Assembly: GCA_028282595.1 (NCBI GenBank)
Contig: JANQHQ010000002.1
Location: 1-64,000, forward strand
Source of the DNA: Chlorobium sp.
GTDB lineage: Bacteria > Bacteroidota > Chlorobiia > Chlorobiales > Chlorobiaceae
Direction: 5' to 3'
DNA length: 64,000 nucleotides
Made by a program: the position numbers and the translations under genes. Of this stretch, positions 42,697-50,244 are shown piece by piece. The number at the start of each line of letters is the position of its first letter. Position 1 is the first letter of the stretch. The notes under the pieces are model-generated. The model saw nothing but the letters and a program-made list of their open reading frames with translations. It made no database searches and was not told the origin of the DNA.

Positions 42697-43521
42697 TTAC
42701 TTGTGCTTTTTGACGCCCTCCTGTCCCTCTTGTCCGGGTTCCGAGAGGATCTGCGAAAGGATCCTGCGGTTTTTCCCTCGCGGCTCGTGCTCGCTGTGCC
42801 GGGCGAAATAGTTCTGGAGAATGTCGCAGAGTTGTTTTCCGGTCGCGCCGGAGGGCTCCAGGTTGTCGATCGCCCGGATATCGATATCCCGGAGAGCCGT
42901 CATGAGGAGGTATGCGGGTACGGGCAGGGGCTGCCGGTCGGCTCCGGCGGCCGGGGCTTTCTCCGCGATCGCCACCCCTCCCGGTTCGTAGAGCAGCGCG
43001 AGGTTTCCGGCGGCTCCTGTCCGTACAAGCGGCATGATGCTCCGGCCGGTGACGGGGCACCGGTCGAGCGACGGTTCGAAGCCGAGATCGGCGATGAGGC
43101 GGAGCAGAAACCACGAGAGTACGATGTCGAAATCCCTGCAGGGGGAGCAGAGTTTTTCCAGCGTTCCAGCCAGCGTGTCGAACAGACGGACGTTGCGCCC
43201 TTCATGGCCGGTGGCGTGTCTGACGATGTCGATGAGCCGGTAGACGGCGCTGAACCTGTCGAGGCTCGGCTCGGCGCTCATGGGGCTTCGGATGATGCGG
43301 CCTTCGCTGGCAAGCTGGATGTCGCGGTGTTCCTTCCGGTAGAAAACCACTTCCAGAAGGTTGCCCGTGCTGAAAATGCCCGAGAGACGGTTTTTCGGAT
43401 TTCTCCCGCCCTTCAGAATAACCGACAACCGTCCGAAATCCCTGGTGTAGAGAGCGCAGATTTTCGACTGGTCCCGGTACCGGGTCTCTCTCAGGACTAT
43501 GCCCAGGGTTTTGGCGAGCAT
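42697..43521 (-). CDS. recO: DNA repair protein RecO
   Basis: 274 residues. The N-terminal OB fold reads TLGIVLRETRYRDQSKICAL and FGRLSVILKGGRNPKNRLSG; the helical domain contains FDTLAGTLEKLCSPCRDFDI and FEPSLDRCPVTG with paired cysteines, and it ends LQNYFARHSEHEPRGKNR. It loads RecA at gaps with RecR. The stop codon lies within a repeat-like tract (GACTTTTTACTTGTGC). It lies upstream of hemL with a 187-base gap. Confidence 0.9.
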   Translation of the reverse strand: MLAKTLGIVLRETRYRDQSKICALYTRDFGRLSVILKGGRNPKNRLSGIFSTGNLLEVVFYRKEHRDIQLASEGRIIRSPMSAEPSLDRFSAVYRLIDIVRHATGHEGRNVRLFDTLAGTLEKLCSPCRDFDIVLSWFLLRLIADLGFEPSLDRCPVTGRSIMPLVRTGAAGNLALLYEPGGVAIAEKAPAAGADRQPLPVPAYLLMTALRDIDIRAIDNLEPSGATGKQLCDILQNYFARHSEHEPRGKNRRILSQILSEPGQEGQEGVKKHK

Positions 43522-43626
43522 GGCGTCTGTTTTTTTATTTATGAAAATATAACTATATACATCAACGCAGGTGGAAACCCGCCTTTTCAGGAGAATAGAC
43601 AGAAACAGAGCAAGGAGGAAACAGCG

Positions 43627-43872
43627 ATGCCTACCTATCAGTACCGTTGCAAGGAGTGCGGCCGTGAGCAGGAAGTGTTTCAGCGGATGACCGAGGACGC
43701 GTTGACCATGTGCCCGGAATGCGGCAAGGAAACTTTCGAGCGTATCATCAGCGCGGAAGGAGGATTCCTGCTGAAGGGTTCAGGTTTCCATAAAAACGAT
43801 TACACCGCCCAGAGCTGCGAAAGCGGCGCAGCCGGAACGTGCCCGACCGGCACCTGCCCGCTTGCCAAGTAA
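43627..43872 (+). CDS. FmdB-type zinc ribbon protein
   Basis: 81 residues, start at 43627 behind AAGGAGG. MPTYQYRCKECGREQEVFQR and CPECGKETFERIISAEGG carry the two CxxC knuckles of the FmdB/CxxC-SSSS family. Its C-terminus has extra cysteines (GTCPTGTCPLAK). These small proteins are thought to be regulatory; function unknown. Divergent from recO, with its own terminator. Confidence 0.88.
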   Translation: MPTYQYRCKECGREQEVFQRMTEDALTMCPECGKETFERIISAEGGFLLKGSGFHKNDYTAQSCESGAAGTCPTGTCPLAK

Positions 43873-43899
43873 GGGCTTGCTCCATAAACGAGTGACACG

Positions 43900-43933
43900 A
43901 AAAGCCTTCCCCGATCGGAAGGCTTTTCTTTTT
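43900..43933. terminator. Bidirectional terminator
   Basis: AAAAGCCTTCC (43900-43910) pairs with GGAAGGCTTTT (43917-43927), followed by CTTTTTT. It separates the FmdB gene from the convergent OstA-like gene. Confidence 0.9.
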
Positions 43934-44845
43934 TCAGAACTGCGGGCGTTCGTCGAACCGCAATCTGAATCCCGGCAGATCGATCGACGGTGATCCCCTC
44001 AGTTTGTTCGGGTACTGTTTCCCCTCGACGTTGCCGCTGACCAGGATGCGGTCCAGCTTTCCCTCCTCGAAAAACATCTCGATGACATTGCCGCTCGAGA
44101 AATTCACACCGGAAGGATCGGGTCCGTCGTAGGAGTGGTAGAGACTTCTTGCCTGTGAGTCCACCCTGATTCCCTCGACGCTCGAACCCTCGTCCAGAAA
44201 AATAGTCATTTTCCGGCCGCTGAGCTGGTTGTAGAGTGGTTTCGCCGTGTCGGCGGTATCCCTCGCGGCGAAAAACGCATCGCCGGTAACCACGATGTTC
44301 CGGGCCCGTTTTTTGCCTTCGATCTCCTCGAGCTGCACCATGATGCTGTCGCCGCTGAGCTGGCGGTCCTGTTGCCATGCAACGGCGTCGTCATGGATCC
44401 ACACCCGGTCGCGGACCCTGTCGATACGCGCCCGTTTCGAGCGTGTTTTGAGATCGTCCTCGAGCGTTCTCGAACGGACGTTTTTTTCAAGTTCGGCGAT
44501 TTCGGTATCGGGGAAGTAGAGCGCTTTTTCGCAATAGACCTCGACGTTGCGGTCGGTGATGAAGATGTCGCCCCTGAGTTCCAGGACGCCGCTTTCGAGA
44601 AACTCGGTCGCCCGGTCGCAGGTCAGCAGAAGATTGTCGTGCCTGAAGACGACGTTGCCCGACACGGTCCGGACGGCTTCCAGTCGTCCAGCAGGAGAGC
44701 GTTGTTCCCCGCCCTGGAGCCGGTCGGCCCGTTCCAGAATTATTTTTTTATCTTGCGCGCAGGCGACAGTGTGGTTCGCTCCCGCCGCGGCAAACGCCGT
44801 CAGGCAGAACAGTGCGCGGACGAGTTTCGAGATAACGGTTGTCAT
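43934..44845 (-). CDS. OstA/LptA-like periplasmic protein (LPS transport)
   Basis: 303 residues with a signal peptide (LFCLTAFAAAGANHTVACA). Beta-jellyroll repeats typical of OstA domains: GNVVFRHDNLLLTCDRATEF, LELRGDIFITDRNVEVYCEK and ALYFPDTEIAELEKNV, followed by a second set (NIVVTGDAFFAARDT, GNVIEMFFEEGKLDRILVSG). It probably bridges LPS through the periplasm. Some relatives in Bacteroidetes/Chlorobi combine LptA and OstA features, so the exact role is not certain. It starts 41 bases from the divergent WecB-like gene. Confidence 0.75.
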   Translation of the reverse strand: MTTVISKLVRALFCLTAFAAAGANHTVACAQDKKIILERADRLQGGEQRSPAGRLEAVRTVSGNVVFRHDNLLLTCDRATEFLESGVLELRGDIFITDRNVEVYCEKALYFPDTEIAELEKNVRSRTLEDDLKTRSKRARIDRVRDRVWIHDDAVAWQQDRQLSGDSIMVQLEEIEGKKRARNIVVTGDAFFAARDTADTAKPLYNQLSGRKMTIFLDEGSSVEGIRVDSQARSLYHSYDGPDPSGVNFSSGNVIEMFFEEGKLDRILVSGNVEGKQYPNKLRGSPSIDLPGFRLRFDERPQF

Positions 44846-44886
44846 AGGTACTCTGTCAGGTATTCGAATAATCTAAGAAGATTTCC

Positions 44887-45978
44887 GTGGTGAAAAAGAT
44901 TCTTTTGGCGGCAGGCGGCAATCCGGGCCTGCTGCGTATCCTGTCTCTCTTCAAAGCTCTTGAAGCCGCCGAGGCCTACACCCCGGTTCTCGCCAGCCCG
45001 GCGACGCCTGCCGGAGAGGATCTTCCCGCTCTCTTCGGCATTACCGGCGATACGGTTTCCTTTGAAGTCGAGAGCGGTTCGTCCGTCACTCGTACAGCCT
45101 CGGCCATGAAAGCATTCGAGGCCCTCGCGATCGAGCGGAAGCCGGATCTCGCGGTCGTTGCGGGTGACGACGACATTTCGCTTGCCGCAGCCCTGGCCTC
45201 CGTCGGGCTCGGCCTTCCGTTCGGGCGCATCGGGGCGGGCATGCGCACAAGCAACCGCGCCGTTCCCGGCGAGGCGAACCGGCGTCTGATCGATTCGGCG
45301 GCCGACATGTTTTTCGTGAGCGAGCACAGCGGCATCTACAACCTCGTCGGCGAAGGGGTCGACGAGGAGCGTATCTTCTTTGTCGGCAACACGGCCATCG
45401 ACAGTCTTGCGACCGTTATCGAACAGGCGAACGATTCGGACGTTCCCGGCCGTTTCGGCATCGAACCGAAAACGTACGCGATGCTCCGTCTGGAGAATGC
45501 AGCCGCGCTCGATTCTGCGGAAGCGCTGGACCGTCTCGAACGGGTCGTGTCCGTCATCGCCGGAAAGCATCCGGTTCTTGTCCTGCAGAACGCCGATGTT
45601 GATGCCGTCATGAAAGAGCACGGCCGGCAGGGGATGCTCGAAGCCATCGCCGGGACGCAGGTCCGGCCGCCCGTGGGATACGTCGATTTTCTGCGGCTTG
45701 TCAAGGATGCGCTCTTTATCCTGACCGATTCCGAGGGTGTCCAGGACGAGTCGACCGTCATGAAGATCCCCTGCATCACGATGCTCGACGAAACCCCGAG
45801 TCCCGCGACCATCGAGATCGGCACCAACGTGCTCGCCGGCACGAACGAAGAGGACATTCTCCGGCGCATCGCCGAGGTGGCGGAAGGCAAGCCCGTCAAA
45901 CACGCCAAGATCCCCGAGAAATGGGACGGAGCCGCCTCGCAGCGGATCATGGAGGTGCTCGACAGGGTGCTGGAGTGA
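44887..45978 (+). CDS. WecB-like UDP-GlcNAc 2-epimerase homologue lacking catalytic residues
   Basis: 363 residues with a GTG start. The overall fold tracks non-hydrolysing UDP-GlcNAc 2-epimerases: VVAGDDDISLAAALA (family HGDTTTT), GAGMRTSNRAVPGEANRRLI (family EAGLRT..PEEANR), FFVGNTAIDSL, and ILTDSEGVQDESTVMKIPC (family LTDSGGIQEEA). The aspartate of the HGD motif is kept. The two catalytic glutamates equivalent to E. coli Glu117 and Glu131 read Gly, and the HRRE histidine (His213) is replaced in AMLRLEN. It is therefore probably not an active epimerase but a binding or regulatory relative. Confidence 0.8.
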   Translation: MVKKILLAAGGNPGLLRILSLFKALEAAEAYTPVLASPATPAGEDLPALFGITGDTVSFEVESGSSVTRTASAMKAFEALAIERKPDLAVVAGDDDISLAAALASVGLGLPFGRIGAGMRTSNRAVPGEANRRLIDSAADMFFVSEHSGIYNLVGEGVDEERIFFVGNTAIDSLATVIEQANDSDVPGRFGIEPKTYAMLRLENAAALDSAEALDRLERVVSVIAGKHPVLVLQNADVDAVMKEHGRQGMLEAIAGTQVRPPVGYVDFLRLVKDALFILTDSEGVQDESTVMKIPCITMLDETPSPATIEIGTNVLAGTNEEDILRRIAEVAEGKPVKHAKIPEKWDGAASQRIMEVLDRVLE

Positions 45979-46175
45979 GAGCGGCTGTGCACGGTGAACT
46001 GAAGAACGTTGGCGGCAGGTCGGCCCCCTGTGCATGAGTCGGCATCGATTCACTATCCGGTTTTCTCCAGTGCCGAGGTCGATCATTGCCTCGTTTGGCG
46101 AGGGAGAGGTTCTTTCCCGATACAAGAAATCCCGGAGATCCGCTAACGAAGTTCGTAAACACTCAACGGTATGCC

Positions 46176-46916
46176 ATGACGCCAAAGGAGCTGTCGCAAA
46201 CGCTCGTGGAGAGCGAAGGTCTGTCCTACAACCCGATAGCGGTCAGGTTCATCCCGTCGCTCGGCGACCTGCCGGAAGGGATGAAGCAATTCGGGTCCTC
46301 TTCGGGAGAAGGTACAACGAAATCGTTCCTCTGTGCCATGTGGGGCGACTGCCTCAGGGGTGCGGGGCCGTTCTACACCACGAAAGACCAGCAGATCTGC
46401 GGCGGCGGGGCCATATCGGCAGGGTTCGGCAGCCTCATGCCGCTCGCGGCCGCGGAGAAATTCATGATAGGCGACGGCAAGCTGTTCGGTAACATGGACG
46501 CCCTTCGCTGCTCCCTGTCTTCGACCATGCCTTTCAAGGAAGGTGAGTTCGAAGCAGAGATCGTCGGGCCGCTCGCGGCCATGAACGACGATACGTTGCG
46601 ACCGGATGTGGTGCTGATCGTCTGCAAGCCGCACCAGGGTCAGCATATCCTGCGGGCCTACGGGTTCGACAGCGGGGAGCTGGTGCACGGCATCGCCGGA
46701 GGATCGACCTGCGAGATGGTGTCGAGCTACGTGATGAAAACCGGCAAGCCGACCTTCACGCTCGGTGACACCGGCGGCAACGCCGGCCTCGATCTCGCGC
46801 CGGACGAACTGCTGCTCGCCTTTCCCTACGACAAGCTCGGCATCGCCGTCGCGAACCTACCCCGGATATGCCGCAAATCGAGCATGCGCAAGTTCACCCT
46901 GTTCCACGAACGCTGA
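46176..46916 (+). CDS. DUF169 family protein
   Basis: 246 residues from the ATG at 46176. Landmarks: LSYNPIAVRFIPSLGDLPEG, FLCAMWGDCLRGAGPFYTT, CGGGAISAGFG and IVCKPHQGQHILRAYGF, plus several conserved Cys (CKP, GGSTCEMVSSY). The family is widespread in anaerobes and archaea and has no known function. The longer open frame upstream is not supported. It is monocistronic with a terminator at 46918. Confidence 0.8.
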   Translation: MTPKELSQTLVESEGLSYNPIAVRFIPSLGDLPEGMKQFGSSSGEGTTKSFLCAMWGDCLRGAGPFYTTKDQQICGGGAISAGFGSLMPLAAAEKFMIGDGKLFGNMDALRCSLSSTMPFKEGEFEAEIVGPLAAMNDDTLRPDVVLIVCKPHQGQHILRAYGFDSGELVHGIAGGSTCEMVSSYVMKTGKPTFTLGDTGGNAGLDLAPDELLLAFPYDKLGIAVANLPRICRKSSMRKFTLFHER

Positions 46917-46917
46917 C

Positions 46918-46943
46918 AGGGGGATATCTCCGATCCCCTTTCT
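46918..46943 (+). terminator. Intrinsic terminator after the DUF169 gene
   Basis: GGGGAT (46920-46925) pairs with ATCCCC (46933-46938), followed by TTTCT. The remaining gap to 47250 contains GGGCGGCC/GGCCGCCC near 46973-46990, another G+C-rich hairpin, and nothing coding. Confidence 0.65.
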
Positions 46944-47250
46944 ATCCTGCGATTATGTTCCCGTAGGGGCGGCCCTCTGTGGCCGCCCGCTTTCCTTTCG
47001 TTTGGAAACAAACCTTCGTGAAACCGGTATGCTTTCTCGAAGCTTGCCCACCGGTCGCATCTCTTTTTGCTTAAGCAAATACACAACGGAATGTCTTTAC
47101 CTGTTATTTGTGTGACCGGAGTATTCACTATCTTGAAAAAGTACTGTTGTGAAGATGATCGATGGATAGGCGTTGTATCTGACAACGGGCCGTTTTCTTG
47201 TTGAACAATGGAGCGTATACGGTTTTTAACGTTAATGAAACGAGGTGGGT

Positions 47251-47490
47251 ATGGGTATCGGTACTATCAAAAAAGATGTCTCGCGGTTGCCGGTTAAAGA
47301 TCGGGCGGAACTTGCTCGTTGGATCATTGAGAATCTGGAATCGGCGACAGAAGATCAAGGCGCTGTCGATGCTGCATGGCGTAAAGAGGTCCGTCAAAGA
47401 GTCGAGGACATTCAGTCCGGGAACGTTCGCATGATACCGGCGGAAAAGGTCTGGAAAGATATTCTTGGTGACGATGCCCGGACGAGTTGA
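47251..47490 (+). CDS. Addiction-module component, putative antitoxin
   Basis: 79 residues from the ATG at 47251, with CGAGGTGG upstream. The N-terminal half, VSRLPVKDRAELARWIIENL, is the signature of short putative antitoxins (TIGR02574-like), and the C-terminus (AWRKEVRQRVEDIQSGNVRM and IPAEKVWKDI) completes it. Such genes precede RelE/ParE-type toxins. Here the overlapping toxin gene is truncated, so this is a toxin-less remnant. Confidence 0.78.
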   Translation: MGIGTIKKDVSRLPVKDRAELARWIIENLESATEDQGAVDAAWRKEVRQRVEDIQSGNVRMIPAEKVWKDILGDDARTS

Positions 47491-47689
47491 ATATCACCCT
47501 GAGGCTGTGTCGGAGATAACGTATGCTGCAAGCTGGTATGATGAGCAGGTCAAAGGCCTTGGCCTTGATTTTTTGTTGGAAGTAAACGGCCTCGTTCAAC
47601 GCCGAACTCACAAAAGCCGGTGGAACGGTGGTTTTCGTCGATCCCGCCTGCCGCTTCACCGCCGACGAGATCCGTTCGTGGGTGCGTGA
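47474..47689 (+). pseudogene. Truncated RelE/ParE-type toxin
   Basis: From the ATG at 47474, overlapping the antitoxin by 17 bases, RVEYHPEAVSEITYAASWYD and GLGLDFLLEV give the ParE/RelE N-terminus. Homology stops near 47585, and the rest (QRRTHKSRWNGG) is unlike a toxin. The catalytic C-terminal part is missing. From 47589 to 47746 another frame reads smoothly (GGTVVFVDPACRFTADEIRS, then VREVYPVAVVRQL), like the end of an unrelated gene, which suggests a deletion junction. Confidence 0.7.
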
Positions 47690-47764
47690 GGTTTATCCCG
47701 TCGCGGTCGTGCGACAACTGAGGAATGACGGACCGGGCAGCCCCTGAGAGAAAAAGGTTTGGTA

Positions 47765-48223
47765 TCAGGGTCTCTCGCGAACAGTCCGGGAAGGCTGCTG
47801 CCGGATGGTGCTCAGTATCTCATCCTGTTTTTCGATGGTCAGGGAAAGTTCGCTCTGTACGGCCCTCGTTTTCGCGCTCGACATCCTGATCTCCCTCGTC
47901 AGATTATCGAGCCGCGCTTTTTCTTCCGGACGAGCGGTCACCTTTATCGACTCGAGCTCTTCGGTCACCTGTTCAAATTTTTCCTGAACCTCGGCAAGGT
48001 CTTCGTTTGCTTTTACGACCTGCTCCTTCGACTCTTTGAGCTGCTTTTCCCATTCAAGGACTCCGCCGAAAAAAGATGCCTTCGTAAACCCGGCATTGGT
48101 CAATGTTTCATTGATCAATGAAGGCCAGAGAAACAGGAGCAGGACGATGACGATGATGATCGCCTCGCGGACCACGACCAGCGCATCCCTGGCCGTTTGC
48201 ATCGGGGACTGTTCTTTTGCCAT
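47765..48223 (-). CDS. Membrane-anchored coiled-coil protein of unknown function
   Basis: 152 residues with one hydrophobic segment (VVREAIIIVIVLLLFLWPSL, about 17-36) and then a long heptad-rich helix (LKESKEQVVKANEDLAEVQE, EKFEQVTEELESI) reaching almost to the C-terminus. No family recognised. It points away from the SIR2-domain gene. Base composition is closer to core genes than to the island. Confidence 0.6.
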   Translation of the reverse strand: MAKEQSPMQTARDALVVVREAIIIVIVLLLFLWPSLINETLTNAGFTKASFFGGVLEWEKQLKESKEQVVKANEDLAEVQEKFEQVTEELESIKVTARPEEKARLDNLTREIRMSSAKTRAVQSELSLTIEKQDEILSTIRQQPSRTVRERP

Positions 48224-48431
48224 GACAACTCCGGAAAAGTTATCGGTTTCCAGTAGGGGAATAGGTGATCTCTAAAACGGGGTACTGAAACGACAGATCA
48301 GATGTTTCAACCGGCCTTTTCAAAGCTACTCACGGTTGGGAGAGGATGCAAGGGGAAAGAGTTTCGCAAGTTTAGGCGTCTCTGAAAGAGGCTAATCGGT
48401 TAAGATGAAAGTATATGAGTCGGGGGTTTGT

Positions 48432-48460
48432 TTGAGTGCTGAGTAGAAATGCGGTATATT
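48432..48460 (+). promoter_or_regulatory. Candidate sigma70-type promoter of the SIR2-domain gene
   Basis: TTGAGT (48432-48437), a 17-base spacer and TATATT (48455-48460), about 90 bases upstream of the start codon. The rest of 48224-48548 holds nothing coding. Confidence 0.5.
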
Positions 48461-48548
48461 TTTCTGTATTCTTTAGGGAATCTTTGTCACAGGCAAATAG
48501 GCAATCTTGTGCCATTCGAAAAACATCAAGCATGATGGAGGCGCAGCC

Positions 48549-49967
48549 ATGGAAACCTATCTTGGGGACTGTTTTGCAAAGGGAAACGTTCAAGTATTTG
48601 TTGGGTCTGGCTTGTCTGCAAATATGTATCCGACGTCAGCCGAGCTTAGGGATAAACTCCTTGATGACCCGATTTACGTTAATGGTGCTCAGACAAATCT
48701 TCGCATAATTCTGAGCAAAGCAAATGAAGTTTCCTTAGAAGATGCAGCCGAGTTTTATGAACTTTACAAGAAGTCTGATGGACTTCTCCGTGTAATCCGG
48801 GCAGTATATGGAGATGCGAAACGCTCTCTAGATATTCACCATAAGCTATGGCAGCTTCCTAATATTAGGTGGTTATACACTACAAACTTTGATTGTCTCA
48901 TTGAGGATGCCCTCGGACGGCCGAAACAGCCCCCAGAGGTTATAACTCGCGGTACTGATATCGTTGACATACCGCGAGGGCGGCGCGTTGTTTTCAAGCC
49001 TCATGGCTGTGCTCGTCGCAGTGTCGACCGGAGCGAGTTTGTTATTACTCGTAACGACTATCTCAACTACAGCCATCGTCGCACATTAGAAATGCTCAAG
49101 ACACTTTACGATCTTTCGACAAAGGTATTTCTTTTTCTTGGTTATAGTCTCCGTGATTTAAACATGCGACATATAATTACAGAGGCGAACCGGATTGGGG
49201 CGGTCAGGTCATACGCGGTTCTTAAGGACGCCTATGACCCTGAATACAGTTATTGGCGCGATTTAGGCGTGACCCTTATACAACAAGATCTAGACCACTT
49301 TCTGTCTGAAGTTCTGGAAACATTTCCTGCTTACGAGTTCGAATTCGATGAAAAGGAAGACATGCGTGTCGCGGAAAAGGATGAAATATCGAACAAGGCC
49401 CTATTGGAGTTGAAACAAGCGATTAGCCAGTCGTCGTCGCTTGCTGTAATCATCGATGCTGGTTCTACGACAGCGTCTCTTGCCAAGGCGCTTTCTCGCG
49501 AAGTTCTTGCTGGGGGCATCTCGGTAGAGAATATTCACATTATCACGAATTCTCCGCCAGTGATGGACGAACTGACTCCTGCGGTCAGACATTCAAAAGG
49601 CAATTTGCGAGTAACGGTTATTGGAGGTCCTCAAAGATTTGGTACTCGGGCGTATACTCCAAACGAAGAAAGTGCCAAGACGCAACTTCGGTCTTTCCAG
49701 AACTCCAAGACTGTGACTCTTGCTTTTATAGGTGCCACAGCGATTGACGAATCTGGGCTCAAAACTAAGACAGAAGACGAGGTTGCTATAAAGGAGGCAT
49801 TTATCGATGCTGCGAGTCATGTCTACGTTTTAGTGGACCACTCAAAGATTCGTAGGTTGACAGGAGGACATGTGTTTTCAGGTTGGCAAAAGGATCGGAT
49901 GACGATCGTTACAGATCGTAAGAAAGAGATGGAAGATATGAAGCCTTTCTGCAAGGCTATTCGTTGA
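48549..49967 (+). CDS. SIR2-like domain fused to a DeoR-type sugar-phosphate sensor domain (putative defence protein)
   Basis: 472 residues from the ATG at 48549, with GGAGG eight bases upstream. Residues 1-260 form a SIR2-like NAD-binding domain: VFVGSGLSANMYPT (15-29), TTNFD (111-115), PHG with catalytic His152, and FLGYSLRDLNMRHI (196-209). Residues 285-472 read like the C-terminal sensor of DeoR repressors (ISOCOT fold) without a DNA-binding domain: VIIDAGSTTASLAKAL, IHIITNSPPVMDEL, VTVIGGPQRFGT, FIGATAIDESGL, DEVAIKEAFIDAA and VLVDHSK. SIR2-domain effectors in phage defence destroy NAD. A reasonable inference is that a phosphorylated metabolite gates the NADase here. Sequence is A+T-richer than the core. 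Confidence 0.8.
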   Translation: METYLGDCFAKGNVQVFVGSGLSANMYPTSAELRDKLLDDPIYVNGAQTNLRIILSKANEVSLEDAAEFYELYKKSDGLLRVIRAVYGDAKRSLDIHHKLWQLPNIRWLYTTNFDCLIEDALGRPKQPPEVITRGTDIVDIPRGRRVVFKPHGCARRSVDRSEFVITRNDYLNYSHRRTLEMLKTLYDLSTKVFLFLGYSLRDLNMRHIITEANRIGAVRSYAVLKDAYDPEYSYWRDLGVTLIQQDLDHFLSEVLETFPAYEFEFDEKEDMRVAEKDEISNKALLELKQAISQSSSLAVIIDAGSTTASLAKALSREVLAGGISVENIHIITNSPPVMDELTPAVRHSKGNLRVTVIGGPQRFGTRAYTPNEESAKTQLRSFQNSKTVTLAFIGATAIDESGLKTKTEDEVAIKEAFIDAASHVYVLVDHSKIRRLTGGHVFSGWQKDRMTIVTDRKKEMEDMKPFCKAIR

Positions 49968-50244
49968 TTTGGTAAAAGGTGTTGTTTCACGAGTTGAAAA
50001 GACAGCATGGCACGCGAAGAATTTCATTTGATGGGGAGCGATATTTCGAGAATTGAGGGAAAAAGGTTAAGTAAGTGTAGGTGTGCACTGAAAAAATATA
50101 ACGGTATACAAATAAAACGGATGGCCTAGATTTTTCCTTAGGCGTCTAACAGGTGTGTTATATATTTTAGCGGGATTTTGTTGGGGGTTTATACTGCAAT
50201 AATAAGTATTTTTGCGATATATATTCTTTCGCCAAGAAATTGCA
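49968..50244 (+). promoter_or_regulatory. Intergenic gap between the two island effector genes
   Basis: A+T-rich, 277 bases, no gene. TTGTTG followed 16 bases later by TAATAA (about 50179-50206) is a possible promoter for the ATPase gene. The small hairpin CCTA/TTAGG near 50132-50148 is weak. Confidence 0.3.
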
